Both the position numbers and the translations under genes were made by a program. The notes beneath the pieces are model-generated. The model did no database searches and had not been told where the DNA came from. It was given only the letters and a program-made list of their open reading frames with translations. A DNA stretch of 64,000 nt from Isochrysis galbana (Eukaryota; Haptophyta; Isochrysidales; Isochrysidaceae): positions 921,975 through 985,974 of the forward strand of contig CM030943.1 in NCBI GenBank assembly GCA_018136815.1. Direction: 5' to 3'. Shown piece by piece: positions 17,724 to 28,682 of this stretch (positions are counted from its first letter, which is position 1; every line of letters begins with the position of its first letter).

Positions 17724-18324
17724 CGCGCCGCCCTTCTCCGACCTTCAGTCTACCTCCTCGCTCTTCGCTTGTAGCGCTCGATGGCAGACACTTTCAGCTT
17801 TCAGACCCGACTCTTACTATGATCTATCAGACATTTTCCTGCCAGCAACAATCAACGAACCCTCTACGACCGTGTCAGCTGCCGGCTCGATCGAACGGCC
17901 CTCTGCCTACGAGCCTGTAGTCATCGCGTGTTCGACAGAGTCTGCTCGTCCTCGTGAGTGATACTGAGTAAGGGTTCGTAGTATGGTAAGTGCGGCCAGA
18001 TGTCAATCCATAGTCAATAGTTTTATTTAGTTCTACTTTAGTTGCAGGCAAACACGCCCACGCCCCTCCGGTCGAATGTGCGTAGCACCCAATCCTGGAG
18101 ATAGTCCTATAAGGTTAGTGCGAATCTTGAGTAAAACGTAAAAGGTGGTTCTTGAGCTTTTCCTCAAACTTTGAATTGTGAATGTTGAGGAGTATCCTTC
18201 CTTATTTTCTTCAAGATCTGGGTTTTCCCCCGTCACTGACACTGCCAGAAGTTCCCGATTTTTGTGTTGGGGGCGCGCAGTCCGTCTAGGGGTGGGGCGG
18301 GGCGTGTGGGCGGCGACGTCGGCG
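17724..18324. other. Upstream region of the rRNA dimethylase gene
   Basis: This continues the original locus after the LINE. I see no other gene or clear promoter element. The dimethylase frame is open from 18178, but the conserved protein and a plausible leader begin at 18325. Confidence 0.35.
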
Positions 18325-19392
18325 ATGGCGGCCATCGCGACCGCAGCCGTCGCCGCCGCCACGCTGCTGAGTCATGCGGCGATGGTGCCGCCGAAGAGAG
18401 TGGTCTACCCGCGCATGCTCGTCCTCGACGCCGGATGCGCCTGGCGCGCAGGCCGCCAGTTGCACCTGAGCATGCTTGCCGCAGGCACAGGCGGCGAGCG
18501 GCGCAACCGGCCAAGTGCCAAGCAGAGCCTCGGCCAGAACTTCTTGATCGACGAGACGATATCCCATGGGATGGTCGACGCGCTAGAGTCGGTGGACGAT
18601 GGCGAGCGTCTCCTCGAGCTCGGGCCTGGCCAGGGCGCCCTCACTGCACACCTGCTTGAGGCATACCCGAAGATGACAGCCATCGAGATTGATCCGCGCA
18701 TGGAGGCAATCTTGCGCGAAGACCACCCGCACATCAACCTCATCCGCGGCGACTTGCTGGCGCTTGATCTCGAGTCCATGTCCGAGGAGCGTGGTGGCCC
18801 GCTCCACATCATCACGAACACGCCCTTCTACCTCACGTCCCCGCTTCTCTTCAAATTGCTTGGTCAACTGGAGCATGTTGAGCAAGTTGTGCTGTCCATG
18901 CAGGCGGAGGTGGCGGACAAGATCCTCGCTCCGCCGCGCTGCAAAGATTATGGCATTCTCACCGTCATGGTGCAGCTCTTCGGGCGTCCTGAGCGCCTGT
19001 TTGAGATCCCGCCCACCGCATTCCGGCCCATCCCGAAGTGCTCCGCGTCCGTCCTACGGCTTCGGCCGAGTCCGGTGCCACTCGGTGTAGATGGCGCCTC
19101 TCCCCTTACTCTCGCACAGCGCAGCCAGATCCTCGGGCTGCTGAAGCTAGCGTTTGAGCAGCGGCGCAAGATGCTGCGGCACACGCTCAAGCCGCTCTTG
19201 TCGGCGGCGAATACGATGCCGCCCGAGGAGGTGCTGAAGATGCGGCCCGAGCAACTCGCGCCGGCCGAGTGGATTGAGCTGGCTGCGATGCTCTTTGGGG
19301 ACGAGGAGAGCGACGTGGCACCCGCTTTGCAGGCCGCCCACGCATCTGGGAGCTGGAAACCGTACAAGGCGGGCTGGAGACCGCCGCAGTAG
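18325..19392 (+). CDS. KsgA/Dim1-family rRNA adenine N6-dimethyltransferase, probably organellar
   Basis: A single-exon frame of about 355 residues. It carries the family motifs in order: KQSLGQNFLIDE, LLELGPGQGALTAHLL (SAM motif I), AIEIDPRM (motif II), IRGDLLALDL (motif III) and NTPFYLTSPLLFKLL (motif IV). The C-terminal part has PPTAFRPIPKCSASVLRLRP and the helical KLAFEQRRKMLRHTLKPLL. The enzyme dimethylates two adjacent adenines in the 3' hairpin of small-subunit rRNA. Motif IV is usually NLPY; NTPF recalls the plastid enzyme PFC1 (NIPF type). The N-terminus MAAIATAAVAAATLLSHAA looks like a signal peptide ahead of a basic stretch, which suggests import into a plastid through the ER. A mitochondrial location is the alternative. 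Confidence 0.9.
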   Translation: MAAIATAAVAAATLLSHAAMVPPKRVVYPRMLVLDAGCAWRAGRQLHLSMLAAGTGGERRNRPSAKQSLGQNFLIDETISHGMVDALESVDDGERLLELGPGQGALTAHLLEAYPKMTAIEIDPRMEAILREDHPHINLIRGDLLALDLESMSEERGGPLHIITNTPFYLTSPLLFKLLGQLEHVEQVVLSMQAEVADKILAPPRCKDYGILTVMVQLFGRPERLFEIPPTAFRPIPKCSASVLRLRPSPVPLGVDGASPLTLAQRSQILGLLKLAFEQRRKMLRHTLKPLLSAANTMPPEEVLKMRPEQLAPAEWIELAAMLFGDEESDVAPALQAAHASGSWKPYKAGWRPPQ

Positions 19393-19697
19393 GCAAAACA
19401 CTTTGATGGCGCCTTGTGATGGTTCCCGGTGCATTGATTGGTATACCGACAACAACGCATCCCCCCTTTTCCCTTGCGCACATTTTCCGGGTGGCCGGAT
19501 GCGGGGCTGCTGCTTGGTCTTTGCGTGCCTGATACTCACTTGTCATTCAGTCGTCCTAGCTATTTTGTATTCATGTGTAGTAGTGAGTGAGTGAGCTCCA
19601 CCGCTCCACGCAACAACCAATGACCCGTAATCCGAAAAAACTACGCGAAACTTTTGTGAAACTTGGCCAACCAGTGAAACCTTCTAATATTCTGACC
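19393..19697. other. Intergenic DNA after the dimethylase gene
   Basis: No gene recognised. A GTGAGTGAGTGAG run lies near 19580, and a short repeat motif shared with 748 and 27691 lies at 19676-19706. Confidence 0.35.
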
Positions 19698-20300
19698 GCA
19701 CTCGCGGCGAATGGAACCACTACCTACTTCACGTGGTACGTAGCATACTTTCTACACCCCCACTCCCCCGGCCCTTCTCCCCCGGCCATCAAGCGGCTCC
19801 CCCCGTACACTACTAGGGGGATAGGGATAAGGGTGAAGGGCTTAGATATGGCGTCCGGTGGCCCGCCCCCCCCCCCCCCCGGTGATCTTTCCCCCCCCTT
19901 CCTCCTGCTGTGTCTCCGAGTGGGCGGCCGACTCTGTCCCGACTTATCCTGTAAACAGGAGCGGGAGGGACTTACCAATCACCAATTTTTCGGGAGCTCT
20001 CGCTCCGCCCACCCCCTTCTCCGCGCGCTCTCTCCCCTCTCCTGCGGCACGCGCGATGGCGCGCCTGCGGCAGGCCTCCAGCTGCCCTCTAGCGGCCCCT
20101 GGAGGCTCCTGGAGGCCAGCTCAGGGGGCAGAGGAGGCTGGGCCTGGGCCTTGGCCTCCCCTGTCCCCTGCCTCTCCCTCGCTGGCGCTCCTGAGCCTCT
20201 GGGGCCCCCACGCTGCACCTGTCTGCCTGTCGACCAAGGGGGGAGGGGGGGTTGGAGCAATGGGCTAGCCACTGCTGGCCAGGACGGGCGAATGGGGCGA
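19698..20300 (-). repeat. Repeat family F1, copy 1 (minus)
   Basis: Matches the copy at 28690-29465 in reverse: both share the GCACTCGCGGCGAATGG end, a stretch around CCTGTTTACAGG next to a GGTAAGT-like sequence, CTGCCCCCTGAGCTGGCC and GAGGGAGAGGCAGGGGAGGCC. The family's hairpin end is missing because R6 sequence starts at about 20338. Apparent open frames on both strands are GC-rich artefacts. Confidence 0.75.
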
Positions 20301-20337
20301 GCCTGTGGGGAAGGGAGTGGGGAGTGGGTCAGTAGGG

Positions 20338-20516
20338 TATCGCCCTGGCACCATCGCGGTGACCAGGGCGGCCGAGAGGGAGAGGAGCGAGGGAGCGACG
20401 CCATCGCTCGCGCTCTCTTTGTCACAGAACCGGATAAAATTCTCTCTACAAACCCCAAACACCACTATCTCACGCACACTCACAGTGACACGTAGACGTA
20501 GAACACTAATGTAAAT
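20338..20516 (+). repeat. Repeat family R6, copy 1
   Basis: About 180 bp similar to 36003-36180, including GACCAGGGCGGCCGAGAGGG, GCGACGCCATCG, GCGCTCTCTTTG and a distal CACAGT...ACGTAGAACACTAA. No coding frame is conserved. Confidence 0.7.
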
Positions 20517-20522
20517 GGGGTG

Positions 20523-20712
20523 AGGCTCACGGTAGCACGGTAGTGCACTGGAGTCGCACCCCGGACACCGACGACAAAGGAATGACGGGGGGAAGGGGAG
20601 GAGGTGGAGAAAAGGGAAGAGAAGGGCGATGTCAATGGAGATGGAGATAGGGAAGTGCCCTGGTATAGTAGGTGTGTAGCCCAGAATCTCCAGATGCTTT
20701 TTTTTATGAGGC
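20523..20712 (+). repeat. SINE-like repeat R3, copy 2
   Basis: Contains GGTAGTGCACTGGAGTCGCA, GACACCGACGACAAAGGAAT and the end AGGTGTGTAGCCCAGAATC...CAGATGC plus eight T. It lies directly against R5 sequence, so it probably inserted into R5 copy A. Confidence 0.7.
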
Positions 20713-21450
20713 GTTCTAGCAAGATCGTGGGCTTTTCGGCTCGCCGCGGCGTAGAGAGCTACGACCTGGCCCGTCCTGGTCCTGGGGCCGCCCACGGGTC
20801 TCGCCTCATCGATCAGCGCCGAATCTGGCACTGTCAAAGAGAGGAGGGCCGCGAGGGTAGCCTCAACGCGGAGGCTCGTCAGCCACGCGTGGACGGCCGC
20901 GTCGGTGAGCTGGTTGATTCTCGATGGCGAGTTCGAGTGAGGGCGAATCCTGCGAGAGGCGGGTCGGGATGGTCGGATGGTCGGGGCGAGGTCTCCGGTA
21001 GCCAGGGTAGCCGCGTGCGCGCGCTGCGCGCTGTAAGGAGTTGGGTGGGCTGCGCGGGCAACGACGCCAGACAAAGGACAAAGGGTCAGGGGGTGGTCGG
21101 TGGTCGGACTGTCGGCAGCCCGACACGGCGCTGCATCGGGCGGGAATCAAATGCCGAATGTAGCTTAGATATAAAGGAACCGATCCCCCCGCGGGCGCGA
21201 CCGCAAATTCTTTACGGGTTGAGCGTGAGCTCGCGTGACGGAGGGGGAGACTCTCGGGGAGAGAGCGGGGGGCGAATAGCACCATTTCTTGGCGAAGATT
21301 TTCGTGGCGGCAGATGGCCCCCCCCTGAGGTTTTTTATTGGGTATCGCGCCACGGTCAAAAAATGCAGCCCAACCCTGACTAATAGTGAAAAAGCCCCTG
21401 TTTGACCGCCCTACCTTAGAAGTTAAAAATCGTGTGTGACCGCCCTCTCC
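20713..21450 (-). mobile_element. Repeat R5/R4, copy A (about 0.74 kb, minus)
   Basis: Collinear with 54717-55440 in reverse, estimated by eye at about 80 percent identity. The shared block runs from the doubled GGGCGGTCA terminus (here at 21352-21450) through TTGGGCTGCATTTTTTGAC, a TATA-like CTTTATATCTAAGC and an open stretch reading INQLTDAAVHAWLTSLRVEA. The two copies differ by indels, so no intact protein remains. A DNA transposon of unknown superfamily is the best guess. Copy A is truncated by R3. Confidence 0.7.
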
Positions 21451-21984
21451 GACGGGGGTGGGCGCGAGGCGCCTCCCGATAACCCTCATACTTATAACAT
21501 TAGGTTGAGCCCACGTCTCATCAAGACATCACTAGGAGTAGAGAGTAGAGCACGAGACTCTCTCTTCTCCCTTCCCCCCAACTGTGATGATAGATGGACG
21601 CTGGCCGCGCCCGTTCCTTCAATCAAGCGAGCGTGTGGGAAAGGCGAGGCGGAGGGGGGGGGGGGGTCGTCGTCGTCGGGGTCGGGGGGCACGTGACCCG
21701 CGCGCAGAGAGAGGGGGGGGAGAGAGGGGGGGGGAGAGGGGGAAAGGCGGGAGGGGAGAGCTTCTGGACGCACGAGGATGGGAAGGGTCGCGCGCGGGGG
21801 GGGGAGAAGGGGACGCCGCCCTCCCGCCCGCACGGCTTCCTCCCCCCCTCGGGCGAGGTCTCGGCTCTCAGGGACCCCTGTCTGGTCTCTCTCTCTTCCC
21901 CCCCTTCCCAGCACACACAATTCTGTCTTTCCCGTCGGTGGAGGAGAGAAGAGCCGAGTCGAGGGGGGGGTCTGTGCGCATAGG

Positions 21985-21991
21985 GGAGAGG

Positions 21992-22031
<40 letters not shown>

Positions 22032-22181
22032 CGAGGGGGTACATTTGCCAGAAAGGATGAGAGAGGGTCTCCATCTACATGAAGAATGTGAACCACCCCA
22101 CGTCTCTCGCCAAACGCTCGGGGGTCGGATCTCAGTGAGAGAGGGGGAGGAGAGGGCGGGGGGGGGGGAAGAGAGAGCGCG

Positions 22182-22240
<59 letters not shown>

Positions 22241-22260
22241 AGGGAAGAAAGAGAGAGAGA
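21985..22260 (+). repeat. GA-rich microsatellites before the CPS start codon
   Basis: Perfect GA runs lie at about 21993-22029 and 22180-22235, with G-rich DNA between. They end 4 bases before the CPS ATG at 22264, in the same position as tracts before other genes here. Confidence 0.8.
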
Positions 22261-22263
22261 GCG

Positions 22264-25200
22264 ATGCGGCTCCTCCTCCTCGTCGCCGCCCTCCCCCTCT
22301 CCTCCGGATGGTCGCTCCCTCTCCTCTCGCGCAGCGCCTCCCTCCGCTCGCGGGCCCCCCTCCTTCAGGAATCGATCCCCAAGGACCGCCCCACCGCCTT
22401 CCTCGGCTCTACCTTTGGCTCCAACTCAGCGATGTTCTACCGGCAGGGCACCCTTGTCCTCGAGGACGGCACCAGGCTGAGGGGAGTCTCGTTCGGCTGC
22501 GAAAAGCCGATGGTAGGCGAGCTTGTCTTCACTACTGGTATGGTCGGGTACCCAGAGTCCCTCACCGACCCCTCGTACAAGGGGCAGATCCTCGTGATGA
22601 CATACCCTATTGTTGGCAACTATGGAGTGCCTGATGACGAGATTGATGAATGGGGGCTGCCCAAGTTCTTTGAGTCGGACCGCGTGCAGGTGGGGCAGCG
22701 CGCGCCGACGGTGGCGGCTCATCTGGCCCCATGCCCACCCTCCCTCTCTCCCCACGTGCGCCTCATGCGCTGGCGCCGCCTCCCGTCTTTGTCAGGTCTC
22801 GGGGGTCATTATCTCAGACTACTCGCACCACCACTCACACTGGAACTCGCAGCGCTCGCTCTCACAGTGGCTGATCGAGCAGGGCGTTCCCGGGCTCTAC
22901 GGTATCGATACTCGCCTTCTCACCAAGAAGATTCGCGAGAAGGGAGCGCTGCGCGCCACCATCGAATTCGATCCGTCAGTCGCGCTGGGCGGCTCCGAGA
23001 AGGAGCCGCAATTCGAGGACGTGAACGAGCGGAACCTTGTCGCCGAAGTATCGCTCAAGGAGCCGCGCGTCTTTAACAAGGGCGGCAAGTTCAAGGTACT
23101 TGCGACCGATTGCGGCATCAAGTACAATATCATCCGCTCACTGCTCCAGCGCGACTGCGAGGTGACGCTCGTGCCATGGGACACGCCACTGAAGCCGCTG
23201 CTTAAGGATATGGATGGCCTCTTCCTCTCCAATGGCCCGGGCAACCCTGCTATGGCGTCCAAGACGGTCGATCACATCCGCGAGGCCATAGAGGCGATGG
23301 AGTCCGGCGAGATGGAGATTAAGCCGCTCTTCGGCATCTGCCTCGGCAACCAGCTCCTCGGCCTTGCCGCGGGGGCCAGCACCTACAAGCTTCCCTTCGG
23401 CAACCGCGGCCAAAACCAACCGGTGATCAACCTGATCTCGCAGCGCTGTTTCATTACGCCCCAGAACCACGGGTACGCGCTCGACGTCACCAACCTGCCT
23501 GAGGGCTGGATGCCTGTGTTTGAGAATCGTAACGACGGCTCGAACGAGGGCATCATGCACAAGGAGCGCCCCTGGATCACCGCGCAGTTTCACCCGGAGG
23601 CCAAGTCGGGACCATCCGACACCTCTTTCTTGTTTGACCTCTTCCTCTCGGCCATGGCCGACCCGACCAAGCCTCTGACGGAGGCACTGTCGCAGGGCAA
23701 GTATACGCCGGAAGAGCCGAAGCCGCTTAAGAAGGTGCTGCTGCTCGGCTCAGGTGGCCTCTCGATCGGCCAGGCGGGCGAGTTCGACTACTCTGGTTCG
23801 CAAGCAATCAAGGCCCTCAAGCAAGAGGGGCTCGAAGTCATTCTCATTAATCCCAATATTGCCTCTGTTCAGGTGAGGTCGGCGCTGGCGCGCGCGCGGA
23901 AGGGTCAGACTCCCGCACCCATGGCACGTGTCAGCGGGCCGCAGCGCTGCGAGCGAGCGGGCGCCTGACCTGCATGCCGCTGCAGCATAGACGTAGCACG
24001 TCTGGCTGGGGGCAGCCCCTCACTCTCCTTGCAAGTGCTTTTGCCAACCCTCCCACCCCACCCCACGCTCACTCCCCAGACGAACGTCGATGGCCAGGGT
24101 CAGTCGCCCGCTGACCGCGTCTATCTGATGCCTGTCACTGCCGACGTAGTCGAGTCTATCATCGAGCGTGAGCGCCCTGAGGGTATCATTCTATCGATGG
24201 GCGGCCAGACCGGCCTCAACTGCGGCGTCGCGCTTGAAAAGCGTGGCGTACTGCAGAAGTACGGCGTGCGCGTCCTTGGCACGCAGGTCGACGTCATTGA
24301 GGCCACCGAGGATCGCGGCATCTTTTCGGACAAGCTCAATGAGATTGGCGAGCGCATCGCTCCGTCGTTCGCAGTCGAGACGGTTGAGGATGCCCTCGCT
24401 GCCGCCGACAAGATAGGCTATCCCTGCATGATCCGCGCTGCCTTCGCACTAGGTGGCCTCGGCTCTGGCCTGATGGATAGCCGCGAGATGCTCGAGAAGG
24501 CCGCACGCACCGCGCTAGCCTCTTCACCTCAGCTTCTCGTCGAAAAGTCGTTGAAGGGATGGAAGGAGGTGGAGTACGAGGTGGTGCGGGACGAGGCCGA
24601 CAATTGCATCACCGTTTGCAACATGGAGAACTTTGACCCGCTCGGCGTGCACACTGGCGACTCGATCGTGATTGCCCCCTCGCAGACGCTCACCGACGAG
24701 GAATACCACATGCTTCGTGACACTGCGATCAAGGTTGTACGCCACCTTGGCATTGTCGGCGAGTGCAACATCCAGTACGCGCTCGACCCCAATTCGAACG
24801 ACTACTGCATCATTGAGGTCAATCCGCGCCTCTCGCGCTCTTCCGCGCTTGCATCCAAAGCCACGGGTTACCCGCTCGCCCACGTGGCCGCTAAGTTGGC
24901 GCTCGGCAAGCTGCTTCCAGATCTGATTAACTCGGTCACCCTCTCGACAACGGCGTGCTTTGAGCCATCACTCGACTACATTGTTGTCAAGGTGCCGCGT
25001 TGGGACCTCTCCAAGTTCGACCGTGTCTCGCGCGAGATCGGCTCGGCCATGAAATCAGTCGGCGAGGTGATGGCCATCGGCCGCACCTTCGAGGAATCGC
25101 TGCAGAAGGCTCTCCGGATGACTGACCCTATCATTGAGGGCTTCGAGCCTAACGAATTCGTGGCGGAGACGGAGGACGACCTGATCCGCTCGCTAGCCGT

Positions 25201-27157
25201 CGCGTCCGACACGCGCATCTACGCCATCGCCGAGGCACTCAAGCGCGGTTGGACGGTGGACCGCATCCACCAGCTCACATCCATCGACCCGTGGTTTCTG
25301 TGGAAGCTCAAGCGCATCTCGGACATGCGCGCTATCCTCTCCGAATACTCAAAAGACACGCTGCCTGCCGCCACGCTCCTGCAGGCCAAGAAGTCGGGCT
25401 TCTCCGACCGCCAGCTTGGCTTGCTCGTCGGCTCGCCCGAGCTTGACATGCGTGCTCTGCGCAAGTCGATGGGCATCACGCCTTTCGTCAAACAGATTGA
25501 CACCACTGCCGCCGAGACACCGGCTGCCACTAACTACCTCTACATGACCTACAATGGTGATGAGCATGACCTGGCCTTCACCGATGCCGGCATCCTTGTG
25601 ATAGGCTCTGGTGTCTATCGCATCGGCTCATCTGTTGAATTCGATTGGTGCTCCGTCTCAGCCATCCGCACCCTCCGCGCCCTCGGCAAGAAGTCGGTCA
25701 TGATCAACTACAACCCTGAGACGGTTTCCACCGACTTCGACGAGTGCGACCGCCTCTATTTCGAGGAGCTCTCGCTCGAGCGCGTGCTTGACGTGTACGA
25801 AAGAGAGGGCTGCCATTCGGCAATCGTCTCAGTAGGTGGTCAGATCCCTAACACGCTTGCGCTGAAGATGGGCAACACCGGTGTCAACGTTGCTGGCACC
25901 GCGCCCACCATGATTGATACCGCAGAGGACCGCAACAAGTTTTCCGCGCTTTGCGATTCGGTTGGCATCGACCAGCCCGCTTGGCAGCTGCTGACCTCCA
26001 CGGAGGATGCCCTCGAATTCTGCGAGCGCGTGGGCTATCCTTGCCTCGTCCGCCCGTCGTACGTCCTCTCGGGCGCCGCTATGAACGTCGCCTACTCGGC
26101 CGACGAGCTCACCGGCTTCCTGACGGAAGCAACCAGCGTCTCCAAGGAGCACCCTGTCGTTGTCTCCAAATTCATTGAGAATGGGCGGGAGATTGACGTC
26201 GATGCGGTGGCCAACGACGGCAAGGTGCTGCTCAAGGCTATCTCCGAGCACGTTGAGAACGCCGGCGTGCACTCCGGCGACGCGTCGCTCATGCTGCCTC
26301 CCCAGACGCTGGATGAGGCCGACATTGAGAAGGTGGAGGAAATCACCGAGAAGCTGGCCGCCGCGCTGAAGATCACTGGCCCTTTTAACATGCAGCTCAT
26401 CGCTAAGGACGGCGAGGTCAAGGTGATCGAGTGCAACCTGCGCGCTTCACGCTCGTGCCCGTTCTCGTCCAAGGTGATGGGTGTGAACTTCATCGAGACC
26501 GCCACCAAAGCCATGGTGGGCGCGGAGATCACGCCTGCTGACGTCACGCCCTCTCTGGACTATGTCGGTGTAAAGGTTCCCATGTTCTCGTTCCAGCGGC
26601 TCAAGGGCGCTGACCCCTCGCTCGGCGTCGAGATGGCCTCGACTGGTGAGGTTGCCTGCTTCGGACCAAACCGATACGACGCCTTCATGAAAGCGATGCT
26701 TTCGACCGGCATGAAGCTGCCCAAGAAGAACATTCTTGTCTCCATGCAGGAGAAGCTCTTCGCCGAGGCTGTGCCGGCTGTGCGCAAGCTGCAGAAGTTG
26801 GGTTACACCATCTACGCCACCGAGAAGACGGCGGCGTACCTGACTGAGCAGGGCGTCGACGCCACGCTCCTGAATTACGCAGAGACGAAGAGGGAGCCGT
26901 GCATCGACGACTACATCCAGCGGGGCGACATCGAGCTCGTGCTTATGTTTTCCAACCAGTTCTCTCAAAACATTCTCACGAATTACGCTATTCGTCGGCT
27001 GGCAGTCGACTTCGGAGTCCCACTCATCACGAACGTGCAAGTCGCCCAGCTTCTCGCTGATTCTCTCGAGGCCAATGGCGTCGACATTTCGTCGCCTGCG
27101 TCGCTGGCGGGCGTCGACCTCGACCCGCGCAGCTTGCACGAGTGGTATGGCCAATGA
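22264..27157 (+). CDS. Carbamoyl-phosphate synthetase, fused glutaminase and synthetase (CarA-CarB in one chain)
   Basis: Three exons: 22264-22689, 22796-23872 and 24080-27157, both introns GT-AG in phase 0; about 1526 residues. It makes carbamoyl phosphate from glutamine, bicarbonate and two ATP, feeding pyrimidine and arginine (or urea-cycle) synthesis. After a leader ([16 protein letters not shown]) comes the small-subunit domain ([17 protein letters not shown]), then a class I glutaminase with [10 protein letters not shown] (Cys324) and QFHPE (His408, Glu410), so it uses glutamine. The large-subunit part begins near residue 455 ([20 protein letters not shown]) and has two ATP-grasp halves, the second opening [19 protein letters not shown], and an MGS-like regulatory domain at the end ([20 protein letters not shown]). 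No ATCase or DHOase is attached, unlike animal CAD. The leader looks like a signal peptide, so plastid delivery through the ER is inferred. Diatom urea-cycle and animal CPS I/III enzymes are fused in the same way. Confidence 0.95.
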
Positions 27158-27790
27158 TACTGGCTTGTTTTTAACCAAGCGTGCACAGAAGGGTTTCTAG
27201 AGGTGATAGCGAGAAGGAGCTGAGATAACCTCGCTCGAGGGACCTCCCACCGCCCAGCCGCGCCAGTATCCTGCCCGGCAGGAGTGGCCCATGAACGCGG
27301 AGGTGGAGGGAAGAGGCGACAATCGGAGAGGGCCCTCCTTAGTGCGCCTACAGTTCGACTCAGAGGACAGTAGGTTGTCCTTTCTTCAATGCGACGCCGA
27401 GGGCCAGCGCGGTCCCTACTGTGCGATACGTATGCAGCGCGCGAGTTGACTCGCGCGGCTAGACGGCATTTGCCCCACTGTGAATTTGCCGTGCGTGCCC
27501 GTGTCATTGTCCTGTGTCACTATATCTGTTTTGGAGGTGAACGTTGGCTATACGCCCCACAATGATATGTTCGACTTCACCTTATGCAATGTGGTGGCAC
27601 TGTTACACGTTGTACTCAAATGTGTCTGTTGTGCCAACCACTCATCGTTGTGGTGATGACAGTTTTGTCAATGTCAATAATAATAGTAGTAAAACCTTAG
27701 ATATTCTCGCCTCGCTCGTGGTCTTGGGCCTCTACCGTGCAGCCTGTCGCATTCGCAAATCGACACTCGTTAGAATTTTCTTTCGTTCGG
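27158..27790. other. Intergenic DNA after CPS
   Basis: No gene recognised. The 27691-27720 stretch resembles those at 748 and 19676. The F1 repeat follows. Confidence 0.35.
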
Positions 27791-27802
27791 CATGTATCAT
27801 TA

Positions 27803-28240
27803 TTATAATCAAAATTCTCAACTATCAGTAAAACTGATAGGGTCATGGGGGCCCCGTGCCCCCCTTCCTCCATCGCAGACACCCCCTGGGTGGGCCTGCA
27901 CACTCAACCTCAGCCCCTGCCTGCTGGCAGGGGCTGAGCTGACATCACTCTGGCCCAGACCCTCGCCGAGCGCGCGCCGCGCGCCGCGCGCACTCGCCTG
28001 CAATGGCCCTCGCTCGTATTGACCCCCACTCCACCACTGAGCCACAGACCACCTGAGCCGACAGGAAGGCACCCAGGGCCAGAGGGCCAGCGAGGCCAGC
28101 GAGGGAGAGGCAGGAGAGGCCAGGGGCCCAGCCCTAGCCTCCACTGCCCCCTGAGCTGGCCCAGCTGGCCCCCTGGGGGGACCCGAGGGGCCCCTCAGAG
28201 GGGGGCCATGGCGCGCGCAGGCATCGCACGCCCGTAGGAG
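27803..28240 (+). repeat. Repeat family F1, copy 2, with a perfect end hairpin
   Basis: Starts TTATAATCAAAATTCTCAA, then a hairpin CTATCAGT-AAA-ACTGATAG at 27822-27840, then GGTCATGGGGG. The interior shares GCGAGGGAGAGGCAGGAGAGGCC and CTGCCCCCTGAGCTGGC with other copies. Hairpin arms differ between copies while pairing is kept. Confidence 0.75.
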
Positions 28241-28514
28241 AACGAAGAGAACGACGAAAAAAGCACGACAAAAAAAACGACACGATCTGACACACAAAAA
28301 GGTAATACTCACGCCTGTTTACGGTATGTTTTCAGGCCGACACCTCGAGCGACATGCGAATGCCGCGAAAGCGCGGCGACACTTGAAAAAGACGCGAGAA
28401 GAGGGGGCCGAGACCTCCCAGGGGCACGAAGTGTCACAAGCAACAGGCGTTTACATTTGTTTTGCCACAGGAACACCACACCAGCAGGTCTGCCCCAGCC
28501 CACCCCCTGCACTT

Positions 28515-28682
28515 GGCCCGTTGTAGTGCACGCGGCCCCCCCCCCGATACCAAAGACAAGGAATGAAGGGGGTCGTGTAAGGGAGTGAGTAAACTGGGGT
28601 ATAGGCGATGTCGTCAGTGAGTACCGTGAGTACGTGGACCTGTATAGCTAGCATGAGTAGCCCGAATCTTCAGATGTTTTAT
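28515..28682 (+). repeat. SINE-like repeat R3, copy 3
   Basis: Holds GTAGTGCACGCGGCC, GATACCAAAGACAAGGAATG and the end GTAGCCCGAATCTTCAGATG with TTTT. The tail is directly followed by the ATTATAATCAAAATTCTC start of F1 copy 3. Confidence 0.7.

Noticed and set aside
19587-20495. 302-codon frame and its antisense partners
   Set aside because: The sequence is a composite of repeat families F1 and R6; no frame is conserved among copies.
21778-22263. Extended N-terminus of the CPS frame upstream of the ATG at 22264
   Set aside because: The extension is pure GA-repeat coding (Glu/Arg runs), while a signal peptide begins exactly at 22264.
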